Under the pieces are notes generated by a model, which was given only the letters and a program-made list of their open reading frames with translations, was not told the origin of the DNA and did not search any database. From Pratylenchus scribneri (taxonomy: Eukaryota; Nematoda; Chromadorea; Rhabditida; Pratylenchidae), in assembly GCA_030063045.1 (NCBI GenBank), contig JAQSEB010000117.1:434001-498000 (forward strand): DNA of 64,000 nucleotides, in the 5' to 3' direction. The translations under genes were made by a program, and so were the position numbers. Below, piece after piece: positions 1-19,400 of the stretch (position 1 is its first letter; each line of letters opens with the position of its first letter).

Positions 1-632
1 GAATCGATTCAAAATTGCCCGATTTTTGCATCCACTCAATTCGCTGGCAATTTCCCAAATCTATTCAAGGACATATTCCCAAATATTCTCAACAATTTAA
101 TTGAAATACCTGCGACAATTGGGCAACATTTACGCCTTTTGCCGTTTTGAGGAAAGCCGCAATGCTGGCAGCATCCAATTCTTCATTGCCCAAAGGGTTT
201 AACTATTCATTGGATGAATTATTCCAACTTTACTCAAATATATTCCCCCATTTTTGATTACTTTTCCATTCAATTCATTGTAAATTGCCAAATTTGGACC
301 AGCCAATTCCTCCGCCGATGAATACATTGAAAATTTATAAAATTATGCCAAAAGGAGAATTTATTTATTTTTGAGGGAAGAAGAGTGGCATATTGGAAGG
401 GAAAATAATCGATATGCCCTGAGGGAATGGCGAAGGCCGAAATGACGAATACTATACTAAAAATAAATGGACAACAAAAAATAAGCCAACACAAAAGGAT
501 GGAATAATTTATTCAAAACAATTAAAAAAAATATTTATTAATTCACCCGGTGAATATTTATTTAAATGTTCAACAATAAATAAAAATAAATAATGACTAA
601 ATTCTTGAATAGATTATCTCAGTCAGATTCAT
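1..632. other. Intergenic flank, 3' side of the ABCC gene
   Basis: AT-rich sequence beyond the stop codon of the minus-strand ABC transporter. No open frame here shows family resemblance or consistent splice sites. Several AATAAA-like words (about 517-592) read on either strand and could serve polyadenylation, but none is decisive. Confidence 0.5.
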
Positions 633-7646
<7,014 letters not shown>

Positions 7647-8040
7647 TTTAAATATTAAAATGTGGAGAAATGGCCAAATTCACTGTGCTGATTTTATTTT
7701 TGTTATCTGCGGTCGATCAATTGGTTGTTTTTTTAATTGGCGGCCACCGGCCTCCGCACGAATTGTTTGCTCACTGATAATAAATTTAATAATAATAAGC
7801 CTTTGATATGCTTCTTCTCCTCTCCTCTCTCCCACTTTTCTTTCTTTTCTTTCTCATTTGTTGGTCCTTTGCTGCTGGCCGTTTGCCATGACGACCGACA
7901 AAAATAAATTGCTGATAATAAAGAAAATGAATTGATTAATGAATTAATTAATTGAAGGGGAATTATGATTCAAAACCACCAATTTATTTATTTTGGATGA
8001 AAATTTTGGAAATAAATATTTTGAGATTTAATCAAATATT
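7647..8040. other. Upstream region of the ABCC gene
   Basis: Non-coding. It contains a pyrimidine-rich run near 7810-7860 (CTTCTCC/TCTCTCCC type) upstream, on the minus strand, of the transporter start. It presumably holds the promoter, but no specific element can be supported. Confidence 0.35.
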
Positions 8041-8395
8041 GGTTTGAGCGATTTTGAATTTAGCCTGCGGGCAAATGTGAATAACTTTTTAGCTTGCAGA
8101 TGATTGGTTCCTTCTTCTTGAAAACTGTAAATTTTTCTATCTTATTTATTAGGAAGGCTAGCTTACAAAGACATGGTGAATCTAATTATTGAAATGAAAA
8201 TTACTTCTTGATGAGAACATAAATTCAATTTAACATGTTTGCAATAATCTTAGAACGTTAAGAGCTAGCCTATCAATTGGAACTCGGTCATATTACAATT
8301 ACTATGGTAGAAAATATTTCAATTTCAATTCATCTGCTGCTGTTAAAAAGTTATTCAACATTTACCCTCAGGCAAAACTCAAACTCGTCCAAACC
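8041..8395. mobile_element. MITE-like element with about 60-bp terminal inverted repeats
   Basis: The left end starts GGTTTGAGCGA and continues GCCTGCGGGCAAATGTGAA then TAACTTTTTA. The right end, read as reverse complement, starts GGTTTGGACGA and continues GCCTGAGGGTAAATGTTGAA then TAACTTTTTA. The 355-bp element is non-coding and lies between the ABCC gene and the next plus-strand gene. No convincing target duplication. Confidence 0.75.
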
Positions 8396-8492
8396 TAAAT
8401 CAAAATCAAAGGATGGAATATTCCTTTTTGTAATTTAATTTTAATGGCCTATAATTGGGCTATCAAAGGGTTTAAATAAATCCATTATAAAT

Positions 8493-8843
8493 ATGGAAGG
8501 AATATTAAAACATTCAAATTTGTTCAATGGAAAGGGGAGGGACAATGCCTCTTTGTCCCTTCCACTTATTTGGGATTCTCATTGCAATTCCCAACAAATA
8601 TTATGGCCATATCCCCAAAAGTTGTCAAAAAGGGTCAAGTCCCCCAGATTTGTTATTGTAAATCCACTCGAGAGGAGGATCGATTTCAGTCGGGCGATCA
8701 TGGATTTGAGGAGAGAGGATCAAGCTGACTTAAAGGTGGAATATTTTGATGGGATTGGGTGGGAATATTATGAATGCCTTCACATCGACCAAAAACAGCC
8801 TAGCCGAAAATGTTCTCCTATTTCATTGATGACACCACAATAA
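8493..8843 (+). CDS. Open frame of uncertain coding status (116 codons)
   Basis: An uninterrupted frame with ATG 8493 and stop at 8843. Its C-terminal half contains DLRREDQADLKVEYFDGIGW, which looks more protein-like than the rest. I do not recognise a family, see no signal peptide or membrane segment, and find no clear splice partners. It could be a chance frame or one exon of an unrecognised gene. Confidence 0.15.
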   Translation: MEGILKHSNLFNGKGRDNASLSLPLIWDSHCNSQQILWPYPQKLSKRVKSPRFVIVNPLERRIDFSRAIMDLRREDQADLKVEYFDGIGWEYYECLHIDQKQPSRKCSPISLMTPQ

Positions 8844-9118
8844 AGGACAAAAACACAATTCAGGGCCCATCTTTATTCCATCCCCCCCCCCCTGCCCTAT
8901 TCAATTTATTTTGCCCCCAAAAGATGGCAAACAAACATAAACGACGACGAATTCAGGCGTAAAGCCAAAACTTTGACAATGCTAAAAGGAAGAGGAAGAT
9001 TGGCCCATCAATTCTTTTCGCGCATACCCCTTTTCCCTCTTTTTTTGATTTGTTCCTTTTCCAATTTCATTCTTTTTTTTTTCACCTAACTTCTAATAAA
9101 CACAGAGAATTGTCATCG

Positions 9119-9541
9119 ATGGCCCTCCTCTTATTTCTGGGCCTTCTATTATTATCCGTTTTGGTGCCCTTCATTTTCGCCTATTCTCCAGCCGGCTTCA
9201 TCTATCGATGTCCCGTCACTTTTGCCAATCTTGGCTTCATCTCCCCGTATGGGGTCACTTAGTCAGTGACGCTTTATTCCTTCATGCCCGTTTTCCCCTT
9301 TTAAAGTTGTGGAACAGGCTCACTTTTCCATTACTATATTTGTTGCGATTATAACCCAATGGAATGTTGCCTCCAGCTCGAGCCTTGGGTCATGTACGTT
9401 TTTAGCAGCATTTTCATTTAATCTTTTCCTCAAGTCCTTAATATTTATTTATTCAGTATTGCGTTGGTTGTGGTCGCCATTCTTGGATTGCTTGGATGCA
9501 TTGGATGCTGTGCCATTTGCTTGATTGCCGGGAGGAAATGA
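9119..9541 (+). CDS. Small Cys-rich single-pass membrane protein, three exons
   Basis: About 100 residues after two introns (donor GTATGG near 9248, acceptor near 9306; donor GTACG near 9394, acceptor near 9457). It begins with a strong signal peptide (MALLLFLGLLLLSVLVPFIF), then a short extracellular Cys cluster (YYICCDYNPMECC, followed by EPWV). It ends with one transmembrane helix (IALVVVAILGLLGCIGCC) and a minimal cytoplasmic tail (AGRK). The spacing CC-x5-CC directly outside the membrane recalls small Cys-rich membrane proteins of nematodes, but I cannot name a family. Both introns restore the same frame, which supports a real gene. Topology and surface location are inferred from the hydrophobic segments only. 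Confidence 0.6.
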
Positions 9542-10585
9542 ATGAATCAAATTTGGAGGCAAAAAATTGGCGGCAACATTCCCTCAATCGAATCACTTTT
9601 GAATTATTTACCAAAGATTTATTCGTGACTTATTTTTCATCAAAATTTTTGCATTTAAAAATATAAAATATATCCGCAATGATTTGTGAATTAATTTAAT
9701 TGACAAATGAGCAATGTGCGCAATACTTTTATAATTCCTTTGTGGTCACCGAACACCGATCTCAATTAATAGTACTTTCTGTTTATATAAAGAGCAATTT
9801 AATCGGTGGGAATTAGGGCAACCCACGAATATATTTCCTGTTTCTAAATATTTACTAATTTTAATCGTCACAAACTCAGCAGAAAAATGCTGAAGAATTT
9901 CAATTCCAGAGCAGACCAAAAATCAATCAATATTTCTACCAAATTTTACTGTATTAAAAATATAATTAATATTGGCATAATGCATATAAAATAATAAATA
10001 AAAAAAATATTCACAAAAAAATCTAATAAAAAATCAAAAAACTTAAGTAAACATATAAAATATCTAACTTTTAATGAAACCATTGCTTTTCTTTTCACAT
10101 TAACTCTTTCGTATCGACTCTTCATTTCATTTGTAATGATTTTTCCAATAACAAAGAGGGAAGAAAACTACACGAACATTTTTCAACCACTAGATTGGTT
10201 TTTTTACTTGCCCAACTACCTATTTACTTTTGCTACTAAAAAACAAATCACCTCTGTCTCGTGTCTGTCCCCTTCATAAATACATCCTCCTCATCCTCAC
10301 TCCTAATTTTACTTTAGCTTTTGGTTGGATTTTTCGTTTATTTGCACTGCAATTAAAAATTAAAATAATAATTTAATTTTTTAGAGGAAAAGACAAAATT
10401 GCAGGCATCATTCTACGCTTGCATCTTCTCCCCCCACTTTTGAATTATAGGATAAATTTGAAATTTGAGACGGGTCCGCCATAAGAAGTGTAAAAAATTT
10501 GAGAGCCCAGCAACAGCCTTGGTGAGGTAAGCTTATTTATTATTATTTTGCAAAATTATTAGTAAGTCATTCAGTAGAACTCGAA
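9542..10585. other. Intergenic, with probable 5' UTR of the REEP gene
   Basis: AT-rich and non-coding. Near its end a GGTGAG|GTAAGC donor-like site (about 10527) and an ATTCAG acceptor (about 10574) lie just before the next ATG. This suggests a small 5' UTR intron or a trans-splice acceptor 11 bases from the start codon. Confidence 0.4.
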
Positions 10586-11606
10586 ATGGTGGTCTCGGCA
10601 TTCTTTTCGAGAATTATAATTCTTTTTGCCGGAACCCTCTATCCCGCATATCGCAGCTACAAAGCAGTTCGCACAAAAGATGTGAAGGAATATGTGAAAT
10701 GGATGATGTATTGGATTGTGTTTGGATTGTTCTATACGGGTGAGGCAATTGCCGATATATTATTAGCATTTTGGTTGGTATTTTATTAAATTAACACAAA
10801 TAAATTAATTAAAATTCAGGTTTCCTTTTTATTATGAAATCAAAATTGTTTTTGTTTTGTGGCTGCTGAGTCCATGGTTTAATAATTCACCCAAAAATTA
10901 AATGTTAAAATAAATTTAAGGACAAAAGGTTCATCAATTCTCTACCGAAAATGGGTGCATCCAATGCTGATGAAGCATGAAGACGAAATCGACACATTTT
11001 TAGAGCAAGCCAAAAATGAATCATACAAACAAGTTTATTTAAAATAATTAATAAAAATAAATAAAAATGAATGAAGGTAATGAATTTGGGGACGAGAGGA
11101 TTGGCCTGCGCCCGAGACATAGTGGCAACGGCCGCATTGCGTGGTGCACAAATTGGACATGTCCAGCTGGCCGAATTGCATCGTTCATACAGCACCGGGG
11201 ATGTGAGTACGGTCGGACGAATTGAAAGTCGAAAACGAGCAATTGCCGAAAAGCAGCGAATTGAGGAGGAAGAAAATGAAGAGGATGAATTGGAAACGAG
11301 GACATGGGAGGGGACATATGATGAGCATGGACGAATTGTGGAATATCCAGTGCAGGGAACGGTTAATTTATTATTGTTTAAAATTAATTATAATAATAAA
11401 AAAAATAGGTAACAAAATTCGATGATGAGGAAGTGGTGGTGATTGAGGATCCAAAAGACACGAAAGAACGCCGTCGAAGTCGTTCCCGTTCACGAAATAG
11501 TGGACCGACCGACCCATCGAGTGGCGGCAATGATCTTGTTTACAATACTCTTCCCCGACGGAGCACACGGCAGGCGGCCAGTTCAAAAAGTACATCAAAA
11601 TCCTAA
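10586..11606 (+). CDS. REEP1-4-type ER membrane-shaping protein (DP1/TB2/HVA22 family)
   Basis: Members of this family insert hydrophobic hairpins in tubular ER and link it to microtubules. Exon 1 gives a start-proximal hydrophobic segment and the family core ([20 protein letters not shown], then [11 protein letters not shown]). Exon 2 gives [19 protein letters not shown]; exon 3 [20 protein letters not shown]. Exon 4 carries VMNLGTRGL and an acidic stretch, and exon 5 an Arg/Ser-rich tail (RRRSRSRSR) ending in KSTSKS. Four introns of about 45 nt all keep frame. The long basic-acidic C-terminus after the core points to the REEP1-4 branch rather than REEP5/6, whose tails are short. Start ATG 10586 matches the usual N-terminus of this branch. 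Confidence 0.9.
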
Positions 11607-13151
11607 ATTGGCATTGGACATTGGCTTTCAATTCAAAAGTAATGTTTTAAAAAAACATAAAAAAATTATTACTTTTAATTTAGAACAATTTCCTCTATAC
11701 TTCGACTCACTCGACACCGCATGGCTGAATCCATTTGACCAACGATTGTAAATTTTGTCTTTTTCTCATTGATAATTTTAATTGTAAAAACATTTCAATT
11801 TATATTTTAATCATTTAATTTGTCCATTTTGTTTTATTTTTCAATTATTTTCGGTCTCCTCATTCCCAAGTTAACTTGTTTTTTTTTTCTGGACATACGA
11901 ATGCAATCTAAGCACAAAATGATTGATTCCAATTCGTTAATCAATTCGCCCAAATTGCATCTGTTCAGCATTTCATTAATTCTCTATATTATCATATTTT
12001 TCAAACTTATATTTTATATAATTTTTAATTTTGACTGTGTATAAAATTTAAAATCATAAATTTAATTAGATGAAATGGCCATTTAATCCATCGTATGAAT
12101 ATATTATTTTTGTTGAAATGAAAGTAAATTTAGCCTCTTATTTTATTGGTGAGCGGTCATTTTAATTTAAATAATTGATGGCAAAGGATTAAATTGTGCA
12201 TAGGATTAGGCCAAGCAAATATCCTTCAGTCTCTTTCATTAAATTGACGTTAAACCAAAATTATTTTAAGGCAAAATTTCAAAAAATTCCAAAATTTATA
12301 AGACAGTCAAAAAACGCGCAACCATGTTGATTGAGAAGAATAAATGCTGAATATATTTAGAAGTGGGGGATGAAGAGGATTTATTTATTGCGCGTCCCTT
12401 TTTTTCGCTTTTCCCATCTTCTCACTGTATTTCCCTCCCGGGGCCGGCCCCAACAACCATTCATTCATTGCCCCACCAACAAAACAATCTTTCTTGCCCC
12501 AGAGTCCGATCAATTTGCACAGCAACCACTCCTCCCCCAGTCCCAAAGATGACCAATCCTGTCCCAAAGGAGGAGGGAAGGAGTGGGAAGAATCTTTTAT
12601 GGGCAGATGGGTGGATGTTTGGCGGCGAAACCAAATGGAAAGTTTTCCACCATTGCTTTTGCTTTAGGCTTCCGCTCTGCGGCTAAAATGGGCAGCAGAA
12701 CACCGTCCATCCTATATATGTAATTTGCTGTAATCAAACCAAACCATCAGCAGAAAATTTTAATGTTAGTTTAATCGATTTTAAACCTGAAAAATGAAGG
12801 GTTTTTGGCATATTTATCCAATCTAAAAATACTAATTCCCATCCAAAATGCCCTTGAAGAGCATTAATTCCTTTGCATTCTTAATAATAATTATTGAGTC
12901 GGATTGGATACAAAGCACTTTTTCTTGGTGTGAATAATCAAATAAATAAAGCAAAGCACCCCTTCCCCATCCTCCCTATTCATATTCATCCATTCCCGCG
13001 CGAAATGCGGATCTTCGCTTGACTTTTCCCTCCTTCTCCTTCCATTTGTTTCAATAATATTCCTCAATCCCCCAAAATATTCATTCAATTAAAATGAATA
13101 TAAAATTCCAGAAAAAACAATGAATTAATTAATAAAAATTAATCATAAAAA
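11607..13151. other. Intergenic stretch with no supported gene
   Basis: Very AT-rich from 11750 to 12350, then more GC-rich (12360-12720) without any frame that resembles a protein or splices consistently. It lies between two plus-strand genes and should include the promoter of the syndapin gene. No RNA gene was recognised. Confidence 0.45.
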
Positions 13152-16004
13152 ATGAGTCAATCATCGTCAACAGAATTAAATTCAATTCCAACAATATCTA
13201 ATGGTTTTTGGGAAATTGGTAAGCCATTGAGAGAATAAATTAATATTAAATATTCCATTGAAGGAAATTACAAATCAAATATTCACCGAATTCATCAAGG
13301 TTCGGAACAATTGGAGGATTTTTGCAGATTCATAAAGGATCGAATTGCAATCGAAAGCAAGTGAGTTTAATTTTATTAATAATTTAATGTTGATTTAAAT
13401 AATATTGTTTTTTAGTTATTCAAAAAGTTTGGAAAGATGGAATTCGGAATGGGGAAATTATTCGGAAAAATATTTGAAGGAAGGAACTGTCAAAGAAACA
13501 TTTGATATTTTGCTGGAGGAAAGTTTTGAATTGTCCAAAATTCATCGAGCAATAAAAGAGCGATTCAATGATGAGGTGGGAAAATAATAAAATTGAATGG
13601 AATTTATTTAAATATTTTTTAGGTACTGAAAACAGTGGAATTGTACAAAAGAGATAATTACCATAAATCAACATTTCGTGGATTCAAAGAGGCCAAAGAA
13701 ATTGAGGATGAATTTGAGAAGGCACAAAAACAATGGAAAAAATTATATGAAAAAGTGGAATCATCGAAGAAAATTTATTACGGATTGGCCAGGGCCGAAA
13801 AGTCGGCTTACATTCAATACAGTGAGAATATTTGATGATGGAATTTTAATATTTAATTATGCATTTTTGCAGTGAATTCCAAAGCAGATCCGTCAATTGG
13901 GGACAATCAAAGTGAAAAATGCAAGGAAGAACGTTATCAGAAATGTCGCGATGAAATGGAAAGGGCAAAAGCACAATATAAACAACAAATAAATGAAATT
14001 AATGAATATAACAGGTGGATGAGATACAGAAATAATATTAATTAATTAATTGAATTATTAAGCATTTATGTGGAAAGTATGGCATTTGTTTTTGAGAAAT
14101 GCCAACGAATGGAAATGAAACGGCTTCGATTTTATGTGGAAATGTTGTCCGGAATGCAAAAAATATTGGTTGATATGTTGAATCCACCAAAGTAGCACAT
14201 TTTAATATTTTTTAAATAATTTTTTTCATCATTTTTTGGCAGATTGGTCCAACTTCATTCCAAATTGAGGCAACATTTTTTGGAGGTGGCGAATGATGCG
14301 GCATTGGGAGAGGATTTAAAGAAATGGTCTCAAAATCACGGAGTCGATTCCACCACAAAATGGCCAGAATTTGAGGTGAAAATTGGGAATTAATTTCCTA
14401 TTTATTAATAAAATTTGGGTAAATTTCGATTATCACCTTTAATTTTTTTATATAAGTCAATTGAGATGACATTTCTAGTGTTTTTTTCATGGAGGGTTTG
14501 ATTTTAGAATAATTAAAATTCAAAATTTACCTGAGCTAAAGTTATAGGCAAATTTGTGTTTTTCTATGTCCCTTTATGACCATAGAGTTATAGGGTTGTT
14601 GGAAGGATTTATGTGAATGTTTAGCGCATTGGTATCTTGCTCGATTTAGAATAAGGAGATGGCAGAAGAGGGACTCGGGTTCGATTCCCAGTGTGGCTAA
14701 TAATTTTTAATTTTGTTTTTTTTTTCTTTTATTTATGTATTCATCGATAGACGATAGGTAGGGGTATTTTTTTGCTGTGTTTTCACCAGGAAATCAACCC
14801 CTGTTGGGCTCCGTAGGGTCTAAGGCAGGAACGGATCTGTTCCCCGATATAAGTTTAGACTTTAGAAAATCGAAATCGCCTTAAACAATTTCTATTTCTG
14901 TATTATAGCCGTTAAATAAATAAGCAGTCATGAAGCGACTGGTTACAAAAATAAATGGCAATTTTATATTCCAGGAATATGCGGGCGAATTTCGACAAAT
15001 TCATTCAAGTTCGGGAAAATCCAAACAAAAACAGCAACAATTGGAGGCAAATGGAGTTGTTTTGACGAAGAAAGTGCTGAAAAATGAGGAAGGGGAAAGT
15101 GGATGGAGAAAGGCCGAAAATGGATGGAGAGGAACACTGGGAGGATCGGAAGGAAGCGGATCATTGAAAAGTGGAATAAATGGAAATGGACAATTTGATA
15201 AGGTGATTATTGCCTATTAGAAATACTAATTGAAAAATATTCGTTATTTTAGCAAAATTCCATTGAATCCCGGACAACTTCTTCATCCACCTCAAAATCA
15301 TCGTCAAATCGTTCGCAGAGTGAAAAGCCACATCCACGTTCCAATAATGGCCAACAATATTCTCGATTCCAACTCCGAAATCACAAAAATAACCATCCTG
15401 AAATTTCCCGCCCTCAACAACAAATTGAAAGATTCAATCTTCGTCCCAACTCCTCCACAAATTATTCCGTTCCTCCCATCGATCCGGATCCACTCGCCAC
15501 TGAGCCACCATTCCCAATGGTCACCCCTCAAAAGGGGAAAGAGGAGGAAAAGAAGGATGGCCAAAACAATGTGGACATGAACTTTTTCAAAAGCTCCAAA
15601 GGAGGAAATGGGAATGGAATGGTGATGGAATCCTCAAAAAATGGAAAACAACAATTGGCCGAAACAGAATCAACGGAAATGGAACCATTCGAGCAAATTG
15701 GCCCATCACAATCAATGCAAATTGGACCGGCAAAAGTGCTTTACGATTATAAACCATTCGAAGACGATGAAATCCAATTGGCCAAAGGTGAATAGTCTGG
15801 AATATATTTTTACTTCCTATTTAATTTTAGGCGAAACCATTGAAGTGCTTTCGGGGCCCGATCATCTTGGATGGTGTTTGGGCGCTAAAAAGAACAAAGA
15901 AAGAGGTCGGTTAAGGAATACGAATATTAATTTATTTAATTTATTTTTAAGGTCTTTTCCCTGCCGCCTATGTTTCGCCAATTCTTCAAATGATGAACCA
16001 GTGA
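13152..16004 (+). CDS. sdpn-1: PACSIN/syndapin: F-BAR plus SH3 membrane-remodelling adaptor
   Basis: Syndapins bend membranes through the F-BAR dimer and recruit dynamin and N-WASP through the SH3 domain in endocytosis. The N-terminus (after MSQSS) contains the family opener GFWEIGNYKSNI. The helical F-BAR region follows (TFRGFKEAKEIEDEFEKAQK, then KKIYYGLARAEKSAY). A low-complexity linker rich in Ser, Asn and Gln (about 14980-15690) leads to an SH3 domain with AKVLYDYKPFEDDEIQLAKG, GW and LFPAAYVSPI. Most introns are 40-60 nt; one of about 600 nt (14376-14975) contains a SINE. I see no NPF motif in the linker, although PACSINs often carry them for EHD binding. It is convergent with the CDK gene, 444 bp away. 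The symbol is by family resemblance to the nematode gene. Confidence 0.88.
14613..14928 (+). mobile_element. tRNA-derived SINE-like element in a syndapin intron
   Basis: Bases 14613-14700 look like a degraded tRNA. An A-box-like word TTAGCGCATTGGTA (14621) and a B-box GGGTTCGATTCCC (about 14684) are correctly ordered and spaced, followed by a short arm ending GTGGCTA. A tRNA-unrelated body with a short A/T-rich tail (GTTAAATAAATAAG) follows. The host intron is about 600 nt against 40-60 nt for its neighbours, as expected for an insertion. Confidence 0.6.
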
Positions 16005-16448
16005 ATGAAGAAATATAAATCAACACAAAAACATTTGCAATACCGTATTCCTCCCCCCTTCATTTGTTGGCTCCAATGCTGTTTTATTTATTTTGATTGA
16101 TGCCTGGGGGCAAATTCAGCAAATTGAGAAAAGAGAGGGAATGATTTGGGTGTACTGTATTACAGTATGCCCTTGGGCATCTATCAAACAGCATTTTTGC
16201 CATTCTTTCCTCAAATTTTCAATTCATTCCATTTTTGATTTATTTTATTCAATGTTTTCAATTTTATCGAAAATATTTAATTAAATATAAATTTTGCATT
16301 CGAATCACAATTTTAATTTATTTTTGTGCTTTGTCTGTCCAAGTAGATAATAATAAAATGCGAGCATTGTTTGATTGAAGAAGGAATGCCAAAATACCCG
16401 TATTGGCCATATTTTTTGTTGGGTTTCAGTCGAATCATCCAATTAAAT
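16005..16448. other. Convergent intergenic spacer
   Basis: Shared 3' flank of the syndapin (+) and CDK (-) genes. It is AT-rich and has poly(A)-signal-like words on both strands (for example AATATTTAATTAAATATAAA near 16270). No other feature seen. Confidence 0.5.
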
Positions 16449-19400
16449 TTATGTTTGTCTTCCATTTCCCCGTGAATTCAATTCATTTCGGCTATCTCGA
16501 ATATATTGAATGCCGGGCAAATTCAACACCGAATCCTTCATTTTTGGATTAATTTATAGGGTTCATTTATTCGTTACCGTGTCCGCCAATTTGAATATTT
16601 GTTCAGGAAAACATTGGAGGAAAGGATGGCGCATTGCCTCCATTGCCGTAATTCGGTTTTTTCCCTCAAACTTAAATTGTGTATTTATTTGACTATTTTC
16701 TCCTTTTGCCCACCTTCAATAATTTGTAGAGAAGATCCGCCCGATCGGCGGTAATCCTTGGTGGATGCAGCAATGATTTGGGACTATGCGAACGGAATTG
16801 GCCTATCCGGAAGTTTGGAAGGGCGCAAAGGTCGGGATGGGAATCCGGATTGGGGGTGCCCAGCCGTTGGAAAATCAAATTGAGTTGTTCATCGGAGGTG
16901 CTGCCCGGGAACATTGGCTTATGGAGGAGCATTTCGAAGAGAATGCATCCAACGCCCCACATGTCAATATGGGTGGAATAATCAGTGGAGCCTTTTGAGG
17001 AGGAATCAAAATTGAAAGAATTATCGTCGATTTACCCAAAAGAACGTCCGGCGGTCTATACCAAAGTGTGACCACTTCATTTGAATACGTCTTTGTGGGC
17101 ACGGATTGGGCCCTGGCCAGCCCAAAATCAGCCAATTTCAATTCGCCCGCTCGATTAATCAACAAATTTTGAGGCTTCAAATCACGATGAAGAATTCGTC
17201 TAGAATGGCAATAGGCCAGTCCACGGAGCAATTGGACGAGGAAAAGTTTGACATTTGCAATGCTGATCTGTGAAATTCATTCAAATTTATTCATTTTGGC
17301 CAAATCAACAAAAACGGACCATTCCTTCCAATTCCTCCATATATTCGCGCAAATCGCGTTCCACAAATTCAAACACCAAAGTCAGCACTCGATCCGTGTA
17401 CACAATGTCATGAAGGGTCACAATCTGAAAATGAATTGGAATATTCCTCAACAATTCTTTTCCCCTTTTTTGCTTTACATTTGCATGTTTCAAATTCCTG
17501 AGCAGGCTGACCTCCCGAATTCTACAAAAAACCAAAAATTTACATCATTGTTTTCCCATTTTCCACCCACGCTGTGCACGGTGCTCCCTCCTCGTGTTCC
17601 AAACGAATTTCCTTCAACGCCACATTTTTGCCGGTCAACAAACTTTTGCCCAGATAAACGGTCGCATATGTTCCCTCGCCAAGGTCGAAAATTTTCTTAT
17701 AGGTTTCCAATTTTCCGAAGCCAATTTCACTCAACGATGCACGTTTGCTTTTCCTTGTCAACGGATTTTCCAGTGTCGGCGTTCGATTCAATTTGTCGAT
17801 TACATTTTGTGGCAATTTGATGTCCGGCGGAAGGGAAAGTCTTTTTTGAATGTCTTCCTGGAAAATATAAACAAATATTTAATAATTGGATGGCAAAGCT
17901 AATTCCCTTTCCCCAATTCCAATTATCCTCAAGGGAATATATATGTTCCTCATTTTCCACTTTCCGTGGCCACCCAATGCCGTTGATAATGAATAATAAT
18001 GACGCATTGCGCAAAAATATATGTAATTGGATTCTTTGGTGCGGAAAATGTCTGCTGCTGATACTTTTCCCCACATTCATTTCAATAATTCCGCCTGTTT
18101 GTGTTTTCGCTTAGAATAATTCCGCCTGTTTTGTGTTTTCGCTTAGAATAATTCCGCCTGTTTGTGTTTTCGCTTAGAATAATTCCGCCTGTTTTGTGTT
18201 TTCGCTTAGAATAATTCCGCCTGTTTGTGTTTTCGCTTAGAATAATTCCGCCTGTTTGTGTTTTAGCTTAGAATAATTCCGCCTGTTTTGTGTTTTCGCT
18301 TAGAATAATTCCGCCCGTTTGTGTTTTAGCTTAGAATAATTCCGCCTGTTTTGTGTTTTCGCTTAGAATAATTCCGCCTGTTTTGTGTTTTAGCTTAGAA
18401 TAATTCCGCCTGTTTTGTGTTTTAGCTTAGAATAATTCCGCCTGTTTTGTGTTTTAGCTTAGAATAATTCCGCCTGTTTTGTGTTTTCGCTTAGAATAAT
18501 TCCGCCTGTTTTGTGTTTTAGCTTAGAATAATTCCACCTGTTTTGTGTTTTCGCTTAGAATAATTCCGCCTGTTTTGTGTTTTATCTAGTTAATTCTTTT
18601 GAATCCACCTTTTTTTAATTCTCCATGTTTTAATTCTGCTTGTTCTAATTCCTCCTATTTTGGACTATATTGTCATGGAAACTCCCAGCCTCCTCACCTC
18701 CGTCCATCTTCGATTGTTTTTATGCCGCAATTTCACTTTTGGCACATATTCTGCGATATTTTCACCCGAAATTGGTGCATTCCCAGAACCGGATTGATCA
18801 CTTGTGCACGGCGAGACTTCAATGCTTTCTCCATCTGAACCGAGAGTGGTCCCCTCGTGAACGACCGCTATAAATTAATTTCGAATGATTTTGTGTGATT
18901 GATTATGGATTGGAACGAACAAAGTGACACCGAAGAACGGAGTGGACCACCATTTGGGCCTGCCAATCCATCGTAGCAACTTTGGTGCATCAATCCATGA
19001 TGTCGACCGTTACTCGAGGAAAAATAGCGATTATGTCGATGCCGCCTTTTGGCAAGGAACAATTGAAGCCATGAGGAGAAAGTGGCATTCAATGTACTTC
19101 TTTTCCTTTGGCCTCCCGATGATAATTTTTTATGCCGTTTTTTGGTCTCCTCCCGTGAATCCTCATCAAGGGATTGCCATCTTGGTGGATGGCATGCCAC
19201 CATTGTTTGGGGCACCGGACTTGGGCCAGCCTGGTTCATGTCTTCATCCACAAATTCCTCTTCCCCTTCTTCTTCATCCTCTTCCCGAATGCAATCTTCC
19301 TCCCTGGCCCTCCAAATTGGTGGTTGCTCTGCCCCATCCGTAACCTTCTCCAAATTAATTTCCGCCAATTGCCTTTGGGTTAATTCACAAAAATCATGGA

